The translations under genes and the position numbers were made by a program. The notes below the pieces were generated by a model. The model did no database searches and was not told the origin of the DNA. It saw nothing but the letters and a program-made list of their open reading frames with translations. Below are positions 40,570-48,526 of a stretch of 64,000 bases of DNA, in pieces (positions within the stretch are counted from its first letter, which is position 1; each line of letters begins with the position of its first letter). The stretch lies in assembly GCA_040772005.1 (NCBI GenBank), contig JAXGYZ010000003.1, positions 620,001 to 684,000 of the forward strand. Reading direction: 5' to 3'. This DNA comes from MWBF01 sp040772005. Lineage in GTDB: Bacteria > Chloroflexota > Anaerolineae > CG2-30-64-16.

Positions 40570-40601
40570 ATGGGGGGCAGGGGTCTGGCCCTGCCCCCCA
40601 T
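40570..40601. terminator. Bidirectional hairpin between the propeller gene and hisE
   Basis: A perfect 13-bp stem, ATGGGGGGCAGGG (40570-40582), a 6-nt loop, and its complement (40589-40601), centred between two convergent genes. T tracts are lacking, so it may rely on stem strength. Confidence 0.55.
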
Positions 40602-40609
40602 ATCTACCC

Positions 40610-40891
40610 TTATTTGAACCTTCGCGCCAGTTCCGCCTCGACGTCGGCCCAGGCAAGTCCCTTCGCGGCCAGCAACACCATGCAGTGATAGACCAGGTCG
40701 GCCATCTCGTAGAGCAGGCGATCATCGCCCTCGCTCAACGCGGCGACGGCCGTCTCGACGGCTTCCTCGCCCACCTTCTGCGCCATGCGCGGCAGGCCCG
40801 CCTCGAACAGGCTGGCAGTATAAGACCCCGGTCGCGGGTGGGCCTGGCGGTCTTCGATGGTGCTCCATAGGGTCATGAGAACATCGCTCAC
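40610..40891 (-). CDS. hisE: Phosphoribosyl-ATP pyrophosphatase
   Basis: A 93-residue all-alpha NTP pyrophosphohydrolase for step 2 of histidine synthesis. The MazG-like metal-binding core is QKVGEEAVETAVAAL followed by LLYEMADLVYHCMVLLA. It is a stand-alone HisE, not a HisIE fusion. The GTG at 40891 has GGAG 7 nt upstream, and a later ATG exists at codon 6. No other his gene is near; it lies 49 bp downstream of the large SARP regulator on the same strand, probably by chance. Confidence 0.93.
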   Translation of the reverse strand: MSDVLMTLWSTIEDRQAHPRPGSYTASLFEAGLPRMAQKVGEEAVETAVAALSEGDDRLLYEMADLVYHCMVLLAAKGLAWADVEAELARRFK

Positions 40892-40940
40892 GGGTGTGCT
40901 CCTGGGTAGTGATGATGGATAGGCAAGCGCTGGACGACGG

Positions 40941-43900
40941 TCATGCCAGGGCCATGCGGATGCGCGCGGCCCACTCGGCCAGGCGGCGGTACTCGCCGCC
41001 GGCGAGCCGCTCCTCGGCCTGTTCGAGCGCCATCCGCGCCGCGCGGCGCTCGCCGCGTGCCAGCCGGACCTCGGCCAGCCACAGGTCGAGCTGTACCTGC
41101 AGGTAGCGCGCGGTCAGGGGTGCGGCAAGGGTCGCAGCTTCTTCCAGCAGTTGAAGCGCCTCGTCCAGGTCGCCGCGGCCGCGCGCGGCCAGCGCGAGGT
41201 TCGCGCGGGCCTTGGCGCCCTGCTCGATGTTGCCATTGGTCTCCGCCTCGGCCAGACTGCGCCGGAACCACGTTTCCGCTTCAGTCCACTGTTCTTCCGC
41301 CAGCGCAATCTCCCCGCGCGTGCTGTACAGATATTGCAGCGGCAGGCGCAGGTCCAGTCGCTCGGTCAGCGCCAGGGCCGCGCTGATGTGCGCATGAGCC
41401 CGTGGCAGCTCGCCCGCCAGCATGGCGTGGTAGGCAGCGTTGTTGTGGCTGAGAACCTGCTGGTTGGGATTGCCCGCCGCCTCAGAGAGCCTGATCGCTT
41501 CCTCATAGACGGCGATGGCGGCCTGCAAGTCGCCGCGCTCGGCCAGCAGGTTGCCCAGCTCGAACCGGCTGAGGGCGGCAATCGATGTCGCCCCGTGCGC
41601 GGCGGCCAGTTGCGCGGCTTCCGCCAGATGGCGGTCGGCCTCGGCCAGCGCAGCGCCGCCGGCCCGCAGGCGACCTGCACCGAACAGGTAATGTGCGTGC
41701 GCATGGGCCGCGGGGTCTGCCGCTGCATCCAGGTATTCCAGGCTGCGCTCGGCCCACTGAACGACGTCATCGGCGCGGCCGCCGGGCAGGTAGGTCTGGG
41801 CCATGCCCAGGCAGGCCCGCGCCGCGGAGGGGCGATCCCCCTCGGTAACGGCGTGCGCCAGCGCGTCCGCGAAGGCGGCGCGTGCCGCAGGCAGGTCGCC
41901 CAACTGCGAGAGTGCGTCCCCCAGGACGACGCGGCGCGAGGGGGTGGCCGCAAGTGCAATGGCCTGGCGCAGGTAGTTCGCGGCTTCGGCGGCTGCCGCG
42001 AGCGACAGCGCGTGTTGGGCGGCCAGGTCGGCGCAGTGCGCGGCGCGCTCGGCATCTCCCGCGGCGCGCCAGTGGATGAGCAGCCGCCCGGCCACGGGCG
42101 CGAGTCGCGTGCTGTGGGCCGCTTCGAGCGTCTGGGCGGCGCGGCGGTGCAGGAATTGCCGGCGGGTCGCGCTGAGCCCGTCGCGAATCACGGTCGCGAC
42201 GAGGGGATGTGCAAAGAGGAACGCGACCTGGGTTGAGCTGGACGCACCGTGCGCGGTCCGTTCGGTGAGGATGCCCGCCGCAAGCAGGGCATCGATGGCA
42301 TCGAGCATTTCTTCTTCGCTGCGGCCGCTCGTGCGGCGCAGGGTGGTCAGCTCGAAGTCTGGTTCCAGCACGGCAGCGGCTTGTGCGACCTGGCGGACCG
42401 GGTCCGGCAGGCGCTCCAGGCGCGCGCGGATGAGGTCGGCCAGCGCGGTCGGCACGCCAGTCAGCAGGTCGCCCTCGGTGGCGAGTGCGGACGAATGGCT
42501 GCCCAGTTCCAGCAGAAAGTACGGGTTGCCCGCGCTATGCGCGTGCAGCAGCGCAGCGAGATGCGGTGAGATGGGTAGCGAGGCGACCAGCGCGGCAGCC
42601 TCGTCCGGATTGAGCCGCGCGAGCGGCAGCCGCCGGGCCAGGCCTTCCCGATGCCACGTTGCCACCTGCCGGACGAGATGGGGCTGCGCCTCCTCGGGCC
42701 GGTAGGTGAGCACCAGGAACAGGCCGCGGTCGCGCAGGCGATGCACCAGGTAGGCCAGCCAATCGAGCGTGGTCGTATCGAGCCAATGCACGTCGTCGAT
42801 GAACAGCACCAGGGGATGCGCATCGAAGGCGGCCAGGAGCAAGACCAGCGCCTCGAAGATGTGGCGGCGTTCCTCTTCAGGGGGCAGCGCGGCCGGTCGC
42901 GGCAGGTCGGGGATGGCGGCGCGCAACTGCGGCAGGAGCCGCGCGGCCTCTGCCAGCCACACGCGCGGCACGCGGCCTGCGCGCGCGATTTCGGCCAGCC
43001 GCACATCATCGGACAGGACATCGGTCAGCGGCGCGAACGGAAGGTCCTGGGTCGCTTCCAGGCAGCGGGCCTCCAGGACGGGGGTGGCCGCGGGCCATGC
43101 GCGCCCCGCCCATTCGTGCCAGAGCCGCGTCTTGCCGATGCCCAGCTCGCCGTAGAGCAGGACAACCCGCGTCTCGCCCGCATCCGCGCGATCATATTCC
43201 TCGCTCAGCGCGGCCAGTTCGTGCGAACGGCCGATGAACGGGTGGCTCTCCGCGGGCGGGCGCGGAGCAGGGGGGCGCTGCTGGGAGAGCAGGCCGATCT
43301 CTGTCGTTGGGCCCTCATGCTCGCTGGTCGCGGCGCCGGCGGCCAGGTCCGGCAGCGCCGCGGCCAGCGCCTCGGTTTCCGGCAGCGGCTCGACGCCAAG
43401 CTCGCGCTCGAGCAGGGAGCGCAGGACCTCATACTGGCGCAGCGCCTCTGCCCGCTCGCCCAGCCGGGCATGGGCCTCCATGAGGGCGCGGTAGAAGGGC
43501 TCGTGCAGGTTGTCCTGGGCCAGCCCGCGGCGCGCGACGGCCAGGACGTCCCGCCATGCGCCGCGCGCCTGGTGCAGTCGGATGGCGGCTGCGACGGCGC
43601 GCAGGAAGCTCTGCGTCAGGCGCTCGCGCTCCATCATCAACCACAACTCGTATTCAGACGCCTCGTTGACCGTCAGGCCATCGAGGAAAGGGCCGCGGTA
43701 CAGGGCCAGTGCAGCGTCCGCCGAGGCATCGGCGGGCGGCCAGCCGCGGTGATCGACCCAGACATCGCCGCTCAACGTCAGCCGGTCGCCCTCTGTGAGG
43801 AGTACGCCATCCCCCAGGCCGCGGCGAATGGTCCAGAGCGTGTTGCGCAGGTTCTTGCGTGCGGCATCTTCGGCGCTTTCGCCCCACAGCAGACCCAGGA

Positions 43901-44030
43901 TGCGGTCACGCGGGACGGGGCCTGCGCTGCCGGCAAGATACGCCAGCAGCGCAACGGCCTTTGCCGGCAGCTCGACGGGCCGGTCATCGCGCTCGATGCG
44001 CGGCACACCCAGGAAATAGAAACGCAGCAT
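40941..44030 (-). CDS. SARP/BTAD family regulator with AAA ATPase and TPR domains
   Basis: A 1029-residue transcription activator of the AfsR-like class. Residues 1-92 are an OmpR/PhoB-type winged helix (MLRFYFLGVPRIERDDRPVE, then NLRNTLWTIRRGL). The bacterial transcriptional activation domain spans about 95-235. The STAND-type ATPase has Walker A GELGIGKT (294-301) and Walker B LVLFIDDVHW. The C-terminal 450 residues are TPR repeats (AAYHAMLAGELPRAHAHISA and so on) that sense a partner. Its TATAAT ends 7 nt before ATG, so the mRNA may be leaderless. The target genes are unknown. Confidence 0.92.
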   Translation of the reverse strand: MLRFYFLGVPRIERDDRPVELPAKAVALLAYLAGSAGPVPRDRILGLLWGESAEDAARKNLRNTLWTIRRGLGDGVLLTEGDRLTLSGDVWVDHRGWPPADASADAALALYRGPFLDGLTVNEASEYELWLMMERERLTQSFLRAVAAAIRLHQARGAWRDVLAVARRGLAQDNLHEPFYRALMEAHARLGERAEALRQYEVLRSLLERELGVEPLPETEALAAALPDLAAGAATSEHEGPTTEIGLLSQQRPPAPRPPAESHPFIGRSHELAALSEEYDRADAGETRVVLLYGELGIGKTRLWHEWAGRAWPAATPVLEARCLEATQDLPFAPLTDVLSDDVRLAEIARAGRVPRVWLAEAARLLPQLRAAIPDLPRPAALPPEEERRHIFEALVLLLAAFDAHPLVLFIDDVHWLDTTTLDWLAYLVHRLRDRGLFLVLTYRPEEAQPHLVRQVATWHREGLARRLPLARLNPDEAAALVASLPISPHLAALLHAHSAGNPYFLLELGSHSSALATEGDLLTGVPTALADLIRARLERLPDPVRQVAQAAAVLEPDFELTTLRRTSGRSEEEMLDAIDALLAAGILTERTAHGASSSTQVAFLFAHPLVATVIRDGLSATRRQFLHRRAAQTLEAAHSTRLAPVAGRLLIHWRAAGDAERAAHCADLAAQHALSLAAAAEAANYLRQAIALAATPSRRVVLGDALSQLGDLPAARAAFADALAHAVTEGDRPSAARACLGMAQTYLPGGRADDVVQWAERSLEYLDAAADPAAHAHAHYLFGAGRLRAGGAALAEADRHLAEAAQLAAAHGATSIAALSRFELGNLLAERGDLQAAIAVYEEAIRLSEAAGNPNQQVLSHNNAAYHAMLAGELPRAHAHISAALALTERLDLRLPLQYLYSTRGEIALAEEQWTEAETWFRRSLAEAETNGNIEQGAKARANLALAARGRGDLDEALQLLEEAATLAAPLTARYLQVQLDLWLAEVRLARGERRAARMALEQAEERLAGGEYRRLAEWAARIRMALA

Positions 44031-44037
44031 ATGCCGT

Positions 44038-44043
44038 ATTATA
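44038..44043 (-). promoter_or_regulatory. -10 box giving a leaderless mRNA for the SARP regulator
   Basis: Minus strand TATAAT (44043-44038) ends 7 nt before the ATG at 44030. The -35 is weak (ACGTCA region). Confidence 0.55.
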
Positions 44044-44104
44044 CGGGATATGCTGCGAAATGACGTATGGGCGGAAATGCCGAATGCAGAGCTATTCTGC
44101 AGAT

Positions 44105-44176
44105 TGGAGTCGAGGCTTCAGCCGGATGGGGAGTGTACGTGTGAACCCCGTCTAGCCGGCTAAAGCCTCGACTCCA
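44105..44176. repeat. 72-bp inverted-repeat element, copy C
   Basis: Begins TGGAGTCGAGGCTTCAGCCGG and ends CCGGCTAAAGCCTCGACTCCA, the best-preserved arms of the three copies, with GTGTACG in the centre. It lies between the SARP gene promoter and the 3' end of the YceI gene. Confidence 0.93.
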
Positions 44177-44225
44177 CTTACAGGCGACACGCCTGCCTAT
44201 GCCCGGGGATGCCGGATCAGCTTTG

Positions 44226-44768
44226 TCAGGCGGCCACCGGCTCGGCGACGGTTTCGACCAGCTCGAGTTCCGCCTGAATCTTGACCTGGTCAGAGACGAG
44301 CCAGCCGCCGGTCTCCAGGGCCACGTTCCAGTTCAGGCCGAAATCTTTGCGGTTGAGGCTTGCCGTGGCGCTCAGGCCCCAGCGGCGGTTGCCCCACGGG
44401 TCCTTGCCATGACCCTCATCGGTGACCGTGAAGGTGACCGGACGGGTGGTATCCTTGATGGTCAGGTCGCCCGTGACCTTGAACTCGCCGTCGCCGGCCT
44501 TCTCAATCTTCGTGCTGCGGAAGGTCATGCGCGAAAACTTCTCGGCATCGAAGAAATCGGCGGAGCGCAGGTGCGCATCGCGGTTGCCGTCGCGCGTGTC
44601 GACGCTCGCGGTCTCCACCCAACCTTCCACCGTGGACGCCAACAGGTTATCGCGATTGACATTCACGTCGCCATCGAAGCTGCCGAACCGGCCACGCACC
44701 GTGGCGATCATCATGTGCTTAACCGTGAACTCGATTTGCGAGTGTGAAGAATCGATCTTCCAGGTCAT
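44226..44768 (-). CDS. YceI-family lipocalin-like protein
   Basis: A 180-residue protein of the YceI family, an eight-stranded barrel that binds isoprenoids such as polyprenols. Hallmarks are WKIDSSHSQIEFTVKHMMIATVRGRF at the start, then FSRMTFRSTKIEKAG and VTGDLTIKDTTRPVTF, ending with FGLNWN and VSDQVKIQAELELV. There is no signal peptide from the chosen ATG (44768; GGAGA about 9 nt upstream), so it is cytoplasmic; a longer in-frame start would add a Gly/Arg-rich leader and is rejected. Its ligand and role are unknown. Confidence 0.93.
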   Translation of the reverse strand: MTWKIDSSHSQIEFTVKHMMIATVRGRFGSFDGDVNVNRDNLLASTVEGWVETASVDTRDGNRDAHLRSADFFDAEKFSRMTFRSTKIEKAGDGEFKVTGDLTIKDTTRPVTFTVTDEGHGKDPWGNRRWGLSATASLNRKDFGLNWNVALETGGWLVSDQVKIQAELELVETVAEPVAA

Positions 44769-44913
44769 TTTACTATCTCCTTGCGCTGTGAGTTTGTCTT
44801 GTTCAATCAACAATGGTAGTATCGCACGGCCGCGTCCTTCGCCGCGTCCTTCGCCGTGTCCCAGGTGCAGGGAAGGTCGTCCAGAATATCTCATCTGTTT
44901 GTGCGTACGGCGC

Positions 44914-44942
44914 TTGACACCGCGCGCGCTTTCAGGTATCCT
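44914..44942 (+). promoter_or_regulatory. Strong sigma-70 promoter before the LysM-Ldt gene
   Basis: TTGACA (44914-44919), 17-bp spacer, TATCCT (44937-44942), 65 bp before the ATG at 45007. The -35 is a consensus match. Confidence 0.7.
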
Positions 44943-45006
44943 TCTCACCTGCAATGGGCTACACATAACGCGCAGGAAGTTGGCCTTCCAGCCGTGGAGG
45001 ACGGGT

Positions 45007-46170
45007 ATGTACCTGAACAGGAACGTGGATTTGAATATGGGGCTACATCGCCGGTGGGCCTGGCTCGCGCTGGCGCTGGCCGTCGTGGGCCTGCTGATGA
45101 TGGCCGGGCCTGCCCAGGCAGCACCTGCTGCCGATGAGCCAGTCGTCTACATCGTGCAACCGGGCGACCGCCTCGTGGATATTGCGGCCCGCTACGGCGT
45201 CAGTGCCAGCGCCATCGTGCGGGCGAACCGGCTCGCGAATTCCGACGTCATCTATCCCGGCCAACGGCTGACGATTCCTGTGCCCGGCGCGGCCACCAGT
45301 ACACCGACCAACACGCCGATCCAACCGCCGGCCACGCCCACCGTGCCGCCTGCTACAACGCCGCTCAGCACCCCGGATGGCACGCCGGCGGCCACGCCCA
45401 GTGCCACCGCCACCGCAGGGCCGAAGTATCACACGGTCGAATTGGGCGACACGCTCGCAAAGATTGCGCGCGCCTACGGCGTGACCAGCGCGGCCATCGT
45501 CGAAGCGAACAACCTGGCCAGCGCGGACCTCATCTATGTCGGCCAGCGCCTGCTGATACCTGAAGCCGGGGGGGCGAGCAGCAAGTCCGGCACGCCCATT
45601 CCGCTGCCTACGCCGACCATCCACGTGGTTCAGCCGGGCGACACCCTGAGCGTCATCGCCAAGCGTTATGGCACGACGGTGGATCGCCTGGTCGAGATCA
45701 ACGGGCTGGGCAGCCCGGATAAACTGCGGGTGGGGATGCGCCTGTTGATTCCGGGGCCGGGCGGCACGGTGCCGACCTATCCGGGCCGCGCGACGAGCTT
45801 CGTGGTCAGCATCTCGGAGCAGCGCTGTTGGCTCTATCGCGGCGAAACGGTGATTGCGAAATGGGTCTGCTCGACGGGGCGCTCCGGCTCCGCGACGCGG
45901 CCGGGAACATATCGCATCCAATCCAAGCTGCCGAAGGCCTACGGCTCCACCTGGGATATCTGGATGCCGTACTGGTTGGGCATCTACTGGGCGGGCGCGA
46001 GCGAGAACGGCATCCACGGCCTGCCGTGGGATGCGCAGACCGGTAACCAGATCTGGAGCGGCTATCTGGGCACGCCGATTACCTACGGCTGTGTCATGGT
46101 CGACAACGTCAATGCGAAGATGCTCTATGACGTGGCTTACATCGGCATGCCGGTCATCGTGAAGCCATGA
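45007..46170 (+). CDS. Secreted L,D-transpeptidase with three LysM domains
   Basis: A 387-residue exported cell-wall enzyme. A signal peptide (WAWLALALAVVGLLMMAGPAQA, 17-38) precedes LysM1 (47-91), a Thr/Pro linker, LysM2 (141-185) and LysM3 (205-249). The YkuD catalytic domain (265-387) has His337 (ENGIHG) and Cys362 in TYGCVMV. The usual S-H-G-C motif is T-Y-G-C here, a variant lacking that His. It would make 3-3 peptide crosslinks or attach proteins to peptidoglycan, and the LysM repeats bind glycan. GGAGG stands before the ATG. It is coupled to the GcvH-like gene. Confidence 0.93.
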   Translation: MYLNRNVDLNMGLHRRWAWLALALAVVGLLMMAGPAQAAPAADEPVVYIVQPGDRLVDIAARYGVSASAIVRANRLANSDVIYPGQRLTIPVPGAATSTPTNTPIQPPATPTVPPATTPLSTPDGTPAATPSATATAGPKYHTVELGDTLAKIARAYGVTSAAIVEANNLASADLIYVGQRLLIPEAGGASSKSGTPIPLPTPTIHVVQPGDTLSVIAKRYGTTVDRLVEINGLGSPDKLRVGMRLLIPGPGGTVPTYPGRATSFVVSISEQRCWLYRGETVIAKWVCSTGRSGSATRPGTYRIQSKLPKAYGSTWDIWMPYWLGIYWAGASENGIHGLPWDAQTGNQIWSGYLGTPITYGCVMVDNVNAKMLYDVAYIGMPVIVKP

Positions 46171-46610
46171 CGGACATCCGCGGGTTCTCTTTCCCCGACG
46201 AGCTCTACTACCTGGTGGAGAAGCATGTGTGGATTCAGCCCGTCCACGACGGGCTGGTGCGCGTGGGATTGACGCCGGTGGCCTACGCGCTGCTGCGCAA
46301 TTCCCTGGTCGCCATCAGCGTACGGTCGCGGCTGCTCGGCCAGGAAGTGCCGCGCGGTCGCAGCGTGGCGATGGTCGAGAGTCTCAAGTATAACGGCCCG
46401 CTGTCTGCGCCCTTTGCCGGCGTGGTCGTGCAGGCGAACGAGCAGGTGACTGCTGACCCCAGCCTCGCAGAGACCGATCCCTACGGAAGCTGGATCGTGG
46501 AGATGCGGCCCCATATCTGGGACCCGGCGGCGGACGGCCTGCTGACCGGCCCGGCCGCGCTGACTGCCTATCGGGTCCTGCTCGACGCGCAGAACATCAC
46601 CCCGGTGTAA
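46167..46610 (+). CDS. GcvH-like lipoyl-domain protein
   Basis: A 147-residue protein resembling the glycine cleavage H protein. Start HVWIQPVHDGLVRVGLTPVA and the lipoyl-lysine site AMVESLKYNGPLSAPFAGVVVQAN (K74) are typical, and the C-terminal helix follows. No gcvT, gcvP or lipoate ligase gene is near, and the SLKY context is unusual, so it may be one of the GcvH-like carriers with a different partner. It overlaps the LysM-transpeptidase gene in ATGA fashion, an odd pairing of an envelope and a metabolic protein. Confidence 0.8.
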   Translation: MTDIRGFSFPDELYYLVEKHVWIQPVHDGLVRVGLTPVAYALLRNSLVAISVRSRLLGQEVPRGRSVAMVESLKYNGPLSAPFAGVVVQANEQVTADPSLAETDPYGSWIVEMRPHIWDPAADGLLTGPAALTAYRVLLDAQNITPV

Positions 46611-46616
46611 GACGAG

Positions 46617-47015
46617 CTACATAAGCCGCGCGTGCTCGATCTTGATGCAGCGATCCATAACGACCTGCAATCCAGCCGCTTCAGCCGCCTGCGCGGCCTC
46701 CTCGTTCTCGATGCCCAACTGCATCCAGACGGCCCGTGCGCCCGCCGCAATTGCATCCTCGACCACTGGCCCGACGGCATCGGGCCGGCGGAAGACATCG
46801 ACGATGTCCACCGGTGCCGGGATGTCGCTGACCGACGCATAGCTCTTCTCGCCGAGCACTACATCCACGGTCGGGTTGACGGGAATGATGCGATACCCCT
46901 GGCGCTGCAGGTACTCGGCCACGCGATAGCTGTCGCGATCCGGCTTGTCGGACAGGCCGACCATGGCGATGGTTTTGCTCGTCTCCAGAAGCTGACGGAT
47001 TTCCCGATCGTTCAC
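46617..47015 (-). CDS. CoA-binding domain protein (YccU-like)
   Basis: A 132-residue Rossmann-fold protein of the CoA_binding_2 family. Typical stretches are KTIAMVGLSDKPDRDSYRVAEYLQRQG, YRIIPVNPTVDVVLGEKSYASV and ARAVWMQLGIENEEAA, with a C-terminal VVMDRCIKIEH. It binds CoA or a related nucleotide; enzymatic activity is not known. It overlaps the 136-residue gene before it by 4 bp (ATGA-like), so the two are one unit. The gene is convergent with the GcvH-like gene, with 6 bp between them. Confidence 0.9.
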   Translation of the reverse strand: MNDREIRQLLETSKTIAMVGLSDKPDRDSYRVAEYLQRQGYRIIPVNPTVDVVLGEKSYASVSDIPAPVDIVDVFRRPDAVGPVVEDAIAAGARAVWMQLGIENEEAAQAAEAAGLQVVMDRCIKIEHARLM

Positions 47016-47422
47016 GTCTGTTCTCCTTGTTTGGCTGTCTGAGCAGGGTCCTGGAACACAAGCTCGAAGTCCAGCGTGCGCGCGTCCAGCTCGGCCTCGT
47101 CGCGGCTCAACTCGATCAGGAGGCGATAAGTCTCGCCAGGTCGCGGGGCCTGGCGCAGGTGCAGTGTTACGGACTGATAGACCTCGCGAATCTCCACCAT
47201 GAACATCGTGCAGACGACCGCCCCGTCCGGGTCGGTCACGGTGAAGGCGAGATTCGGGAAGGCGGCGAACGGGCTAACCTGCACGCGCGCCCAGAGGCGC
47301 TGCAACTCGGGGTAGGGCCAGACCTCCGCGCGCTCGATGCGCGGGGGATGTTCCTCGACCACTTGCGGCGCTTCTGCCAGCGCGCGGCGGTAGATTTCGA
47401 GCGGATCGTCCATTTCAGTCAT
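47012..47422 (-). CDS. Conserved hypothetical protein, 136 residues
   Basis: A soluble protein with an acidic start (MTEMDDPLEIYRRALAEAPQ) and then beta-rich sequence (LWARVQVSPFAAFPNLAFTV, VCTMFMVEIREVYQSVTLHL, LDARTLDFELVF). The predicted beta sandwich resembles a C2- or Ig-like fold. No catalytic motif and no known family are recognised. TATAAC lies about 22 nt before ATG. It is coupled to the CoA-binding gene downstream, so they may act together. Confidence 0.75.
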   Translation of the reverse strand: MTEMDDPLEIYRRALAEAPQVVEEHPPRIERAEVWPYPELQRLWARVQVSPFAAFPNLAFTVTDPDGAVVCTMFMVEIREVYQSVTLHLRQAPRPGETYRLLIELSRDEAELDARTLDFELVFQDPAQTAKQGEQT

Positions 47423-47564
47423 GCGTGTCTCTCTTTGATGGCGTTATAGAACACAGATCAACGCTGATAGCCATCATCTGTACGAGGCTGTTTCATCATC
47501 AGTGCATTGGCGTCTAACGGCTTTCTATTATCGTCTCGACCCTCATCGTGCACTGTGACACAGC

Positions 47565-48497
47565 TTACGTCCGGCGCTGGACCACCACGACGCCGCCGAG
47601 GACCAGGAGCGCACCCAGGATGATGGTGGGCGTCAGCGGCTCGCGCAGCAGCGTGACCGCCAGGGCCGCCGAGACCACCGGAATCAGCAGCAGAGCGGCA
47701 GCCGCGCGTGACGCACGCGTGTGGCGCAGGATCACCATCCACCACAGGTTGGCAAGCGCGCCGGAGCCCACGCCCAACACCAGCGTGTAGGCCCAGACGC
47801 GCGGGGACAGGTCGAAGTGCAGCCCCTCGAGCAGCGCCAGCGGGAGCAGAAAGAGCGCGCCGACCGCCGCCACCAGCGCGGTCACCGCAAGCGGGTCATG
47901 CCGTTCCGAGAGACGTTTCCCCCCGATGCTGTAAATCGCGCCGAAGAAGCTGGCCCCGACCATCAACGCGTCCCCGCGCAGGCTCTCCCCGCCGAAGGAC
48001 AACTGGCTGGCACCCACGCTGACCAGCACCGCACCCACAAAGGCCAGGCCCATCGCGAGCCATTCCAGCACGGCCAGCCGCTCGCGCAGCAGAAGCGCGC
48101 TGATGAGCACGATGAATACCGACGTGAAGTTCGAGAGGACTGAGGCATTGGTCGCCGTGGTGTAGCGCATCGCCATGTTCTCAAGATAGTAAAACAGCGT
48201 GACGCCCGTCAACGCCACCCACGCGATGGTCAGCCCGTGTTGCTTGACCAGGAGCGCCAGGCCCGTCTGCGGCGCGGCGGCCGCGGCCGGGGTGATGCCG
48301 AGCACGCGGCGTGCGCCCCGCGCTGCCCCCGCAGCAAGCCAGGCGCAAAGCACTACGGCGGAGATGGCCCAGCGCAGGAAGGCCAGGCTCGTCGGGCCGA
48401 TTTCGGCCATCGCGACTTTAGTAAGCGGGAAGCTGGCGCCCCACAAAGTGACGCTGCCGAGCGCCATGGTGTACAGCATAAGGCGATGTCGGGTCAT
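47565..48497 (-). CDS. EamA/DMT-family transporter
   Basis: A 310-residue inner-membrane protein with ten helices in two EamA repeats: repeat 1 from SVTLWGASFPLTKVAMAEIGPTS and repeat 2 from ESLRGDALMVGASFFGAIYSIGGKRL. The end, LREPLTPTIILGALLVLGGVVVV, is the classic DMT C terminus. These carriers export amino acids, nucleotides or drugs; the substrate is unknown. It lies 29 bp after smc on the same strand. Confidence 0.93.
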   Translation of the reverse strand: MTRHRLMLYTMALGSVTLWGASFPLTKVAMAEIGPTSLAFLRWAISAVVLCAWLAAGAARGARRVLGITPAAAAAPQTGLALLVKQHGLTIAWVALTGVTLFYYLENMAMRYTTATNASVLSNFTSVFIVLISALLLRERLAVLEWLAMGLAFVGAVLVSVGASQLSFGGESLRGDALMVGASFFGAIYSIGGKRLSERHDPLAVTALVAAVGALFLLPLALLEGLHFDLSPRVWAYTLVLGVGSGALANLWWMVILRHTRASRAAAALLLIPVVSAALAVTLLREPLTPTIILGALLVLGGVVVVQRRT

Positions 48498-48526
48498 GGT
48501 GACTTTCCAGGCTGCGGGGAGCGCAC

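Noticed and set aside
42651..44063. 470-codon plus-strand frame opposite the SARP regulator
   Set aside because: Shadow of the real gene: no domain, biased composition, and it covers the conserved wHTH, BTAD and ATPase of the true gene.
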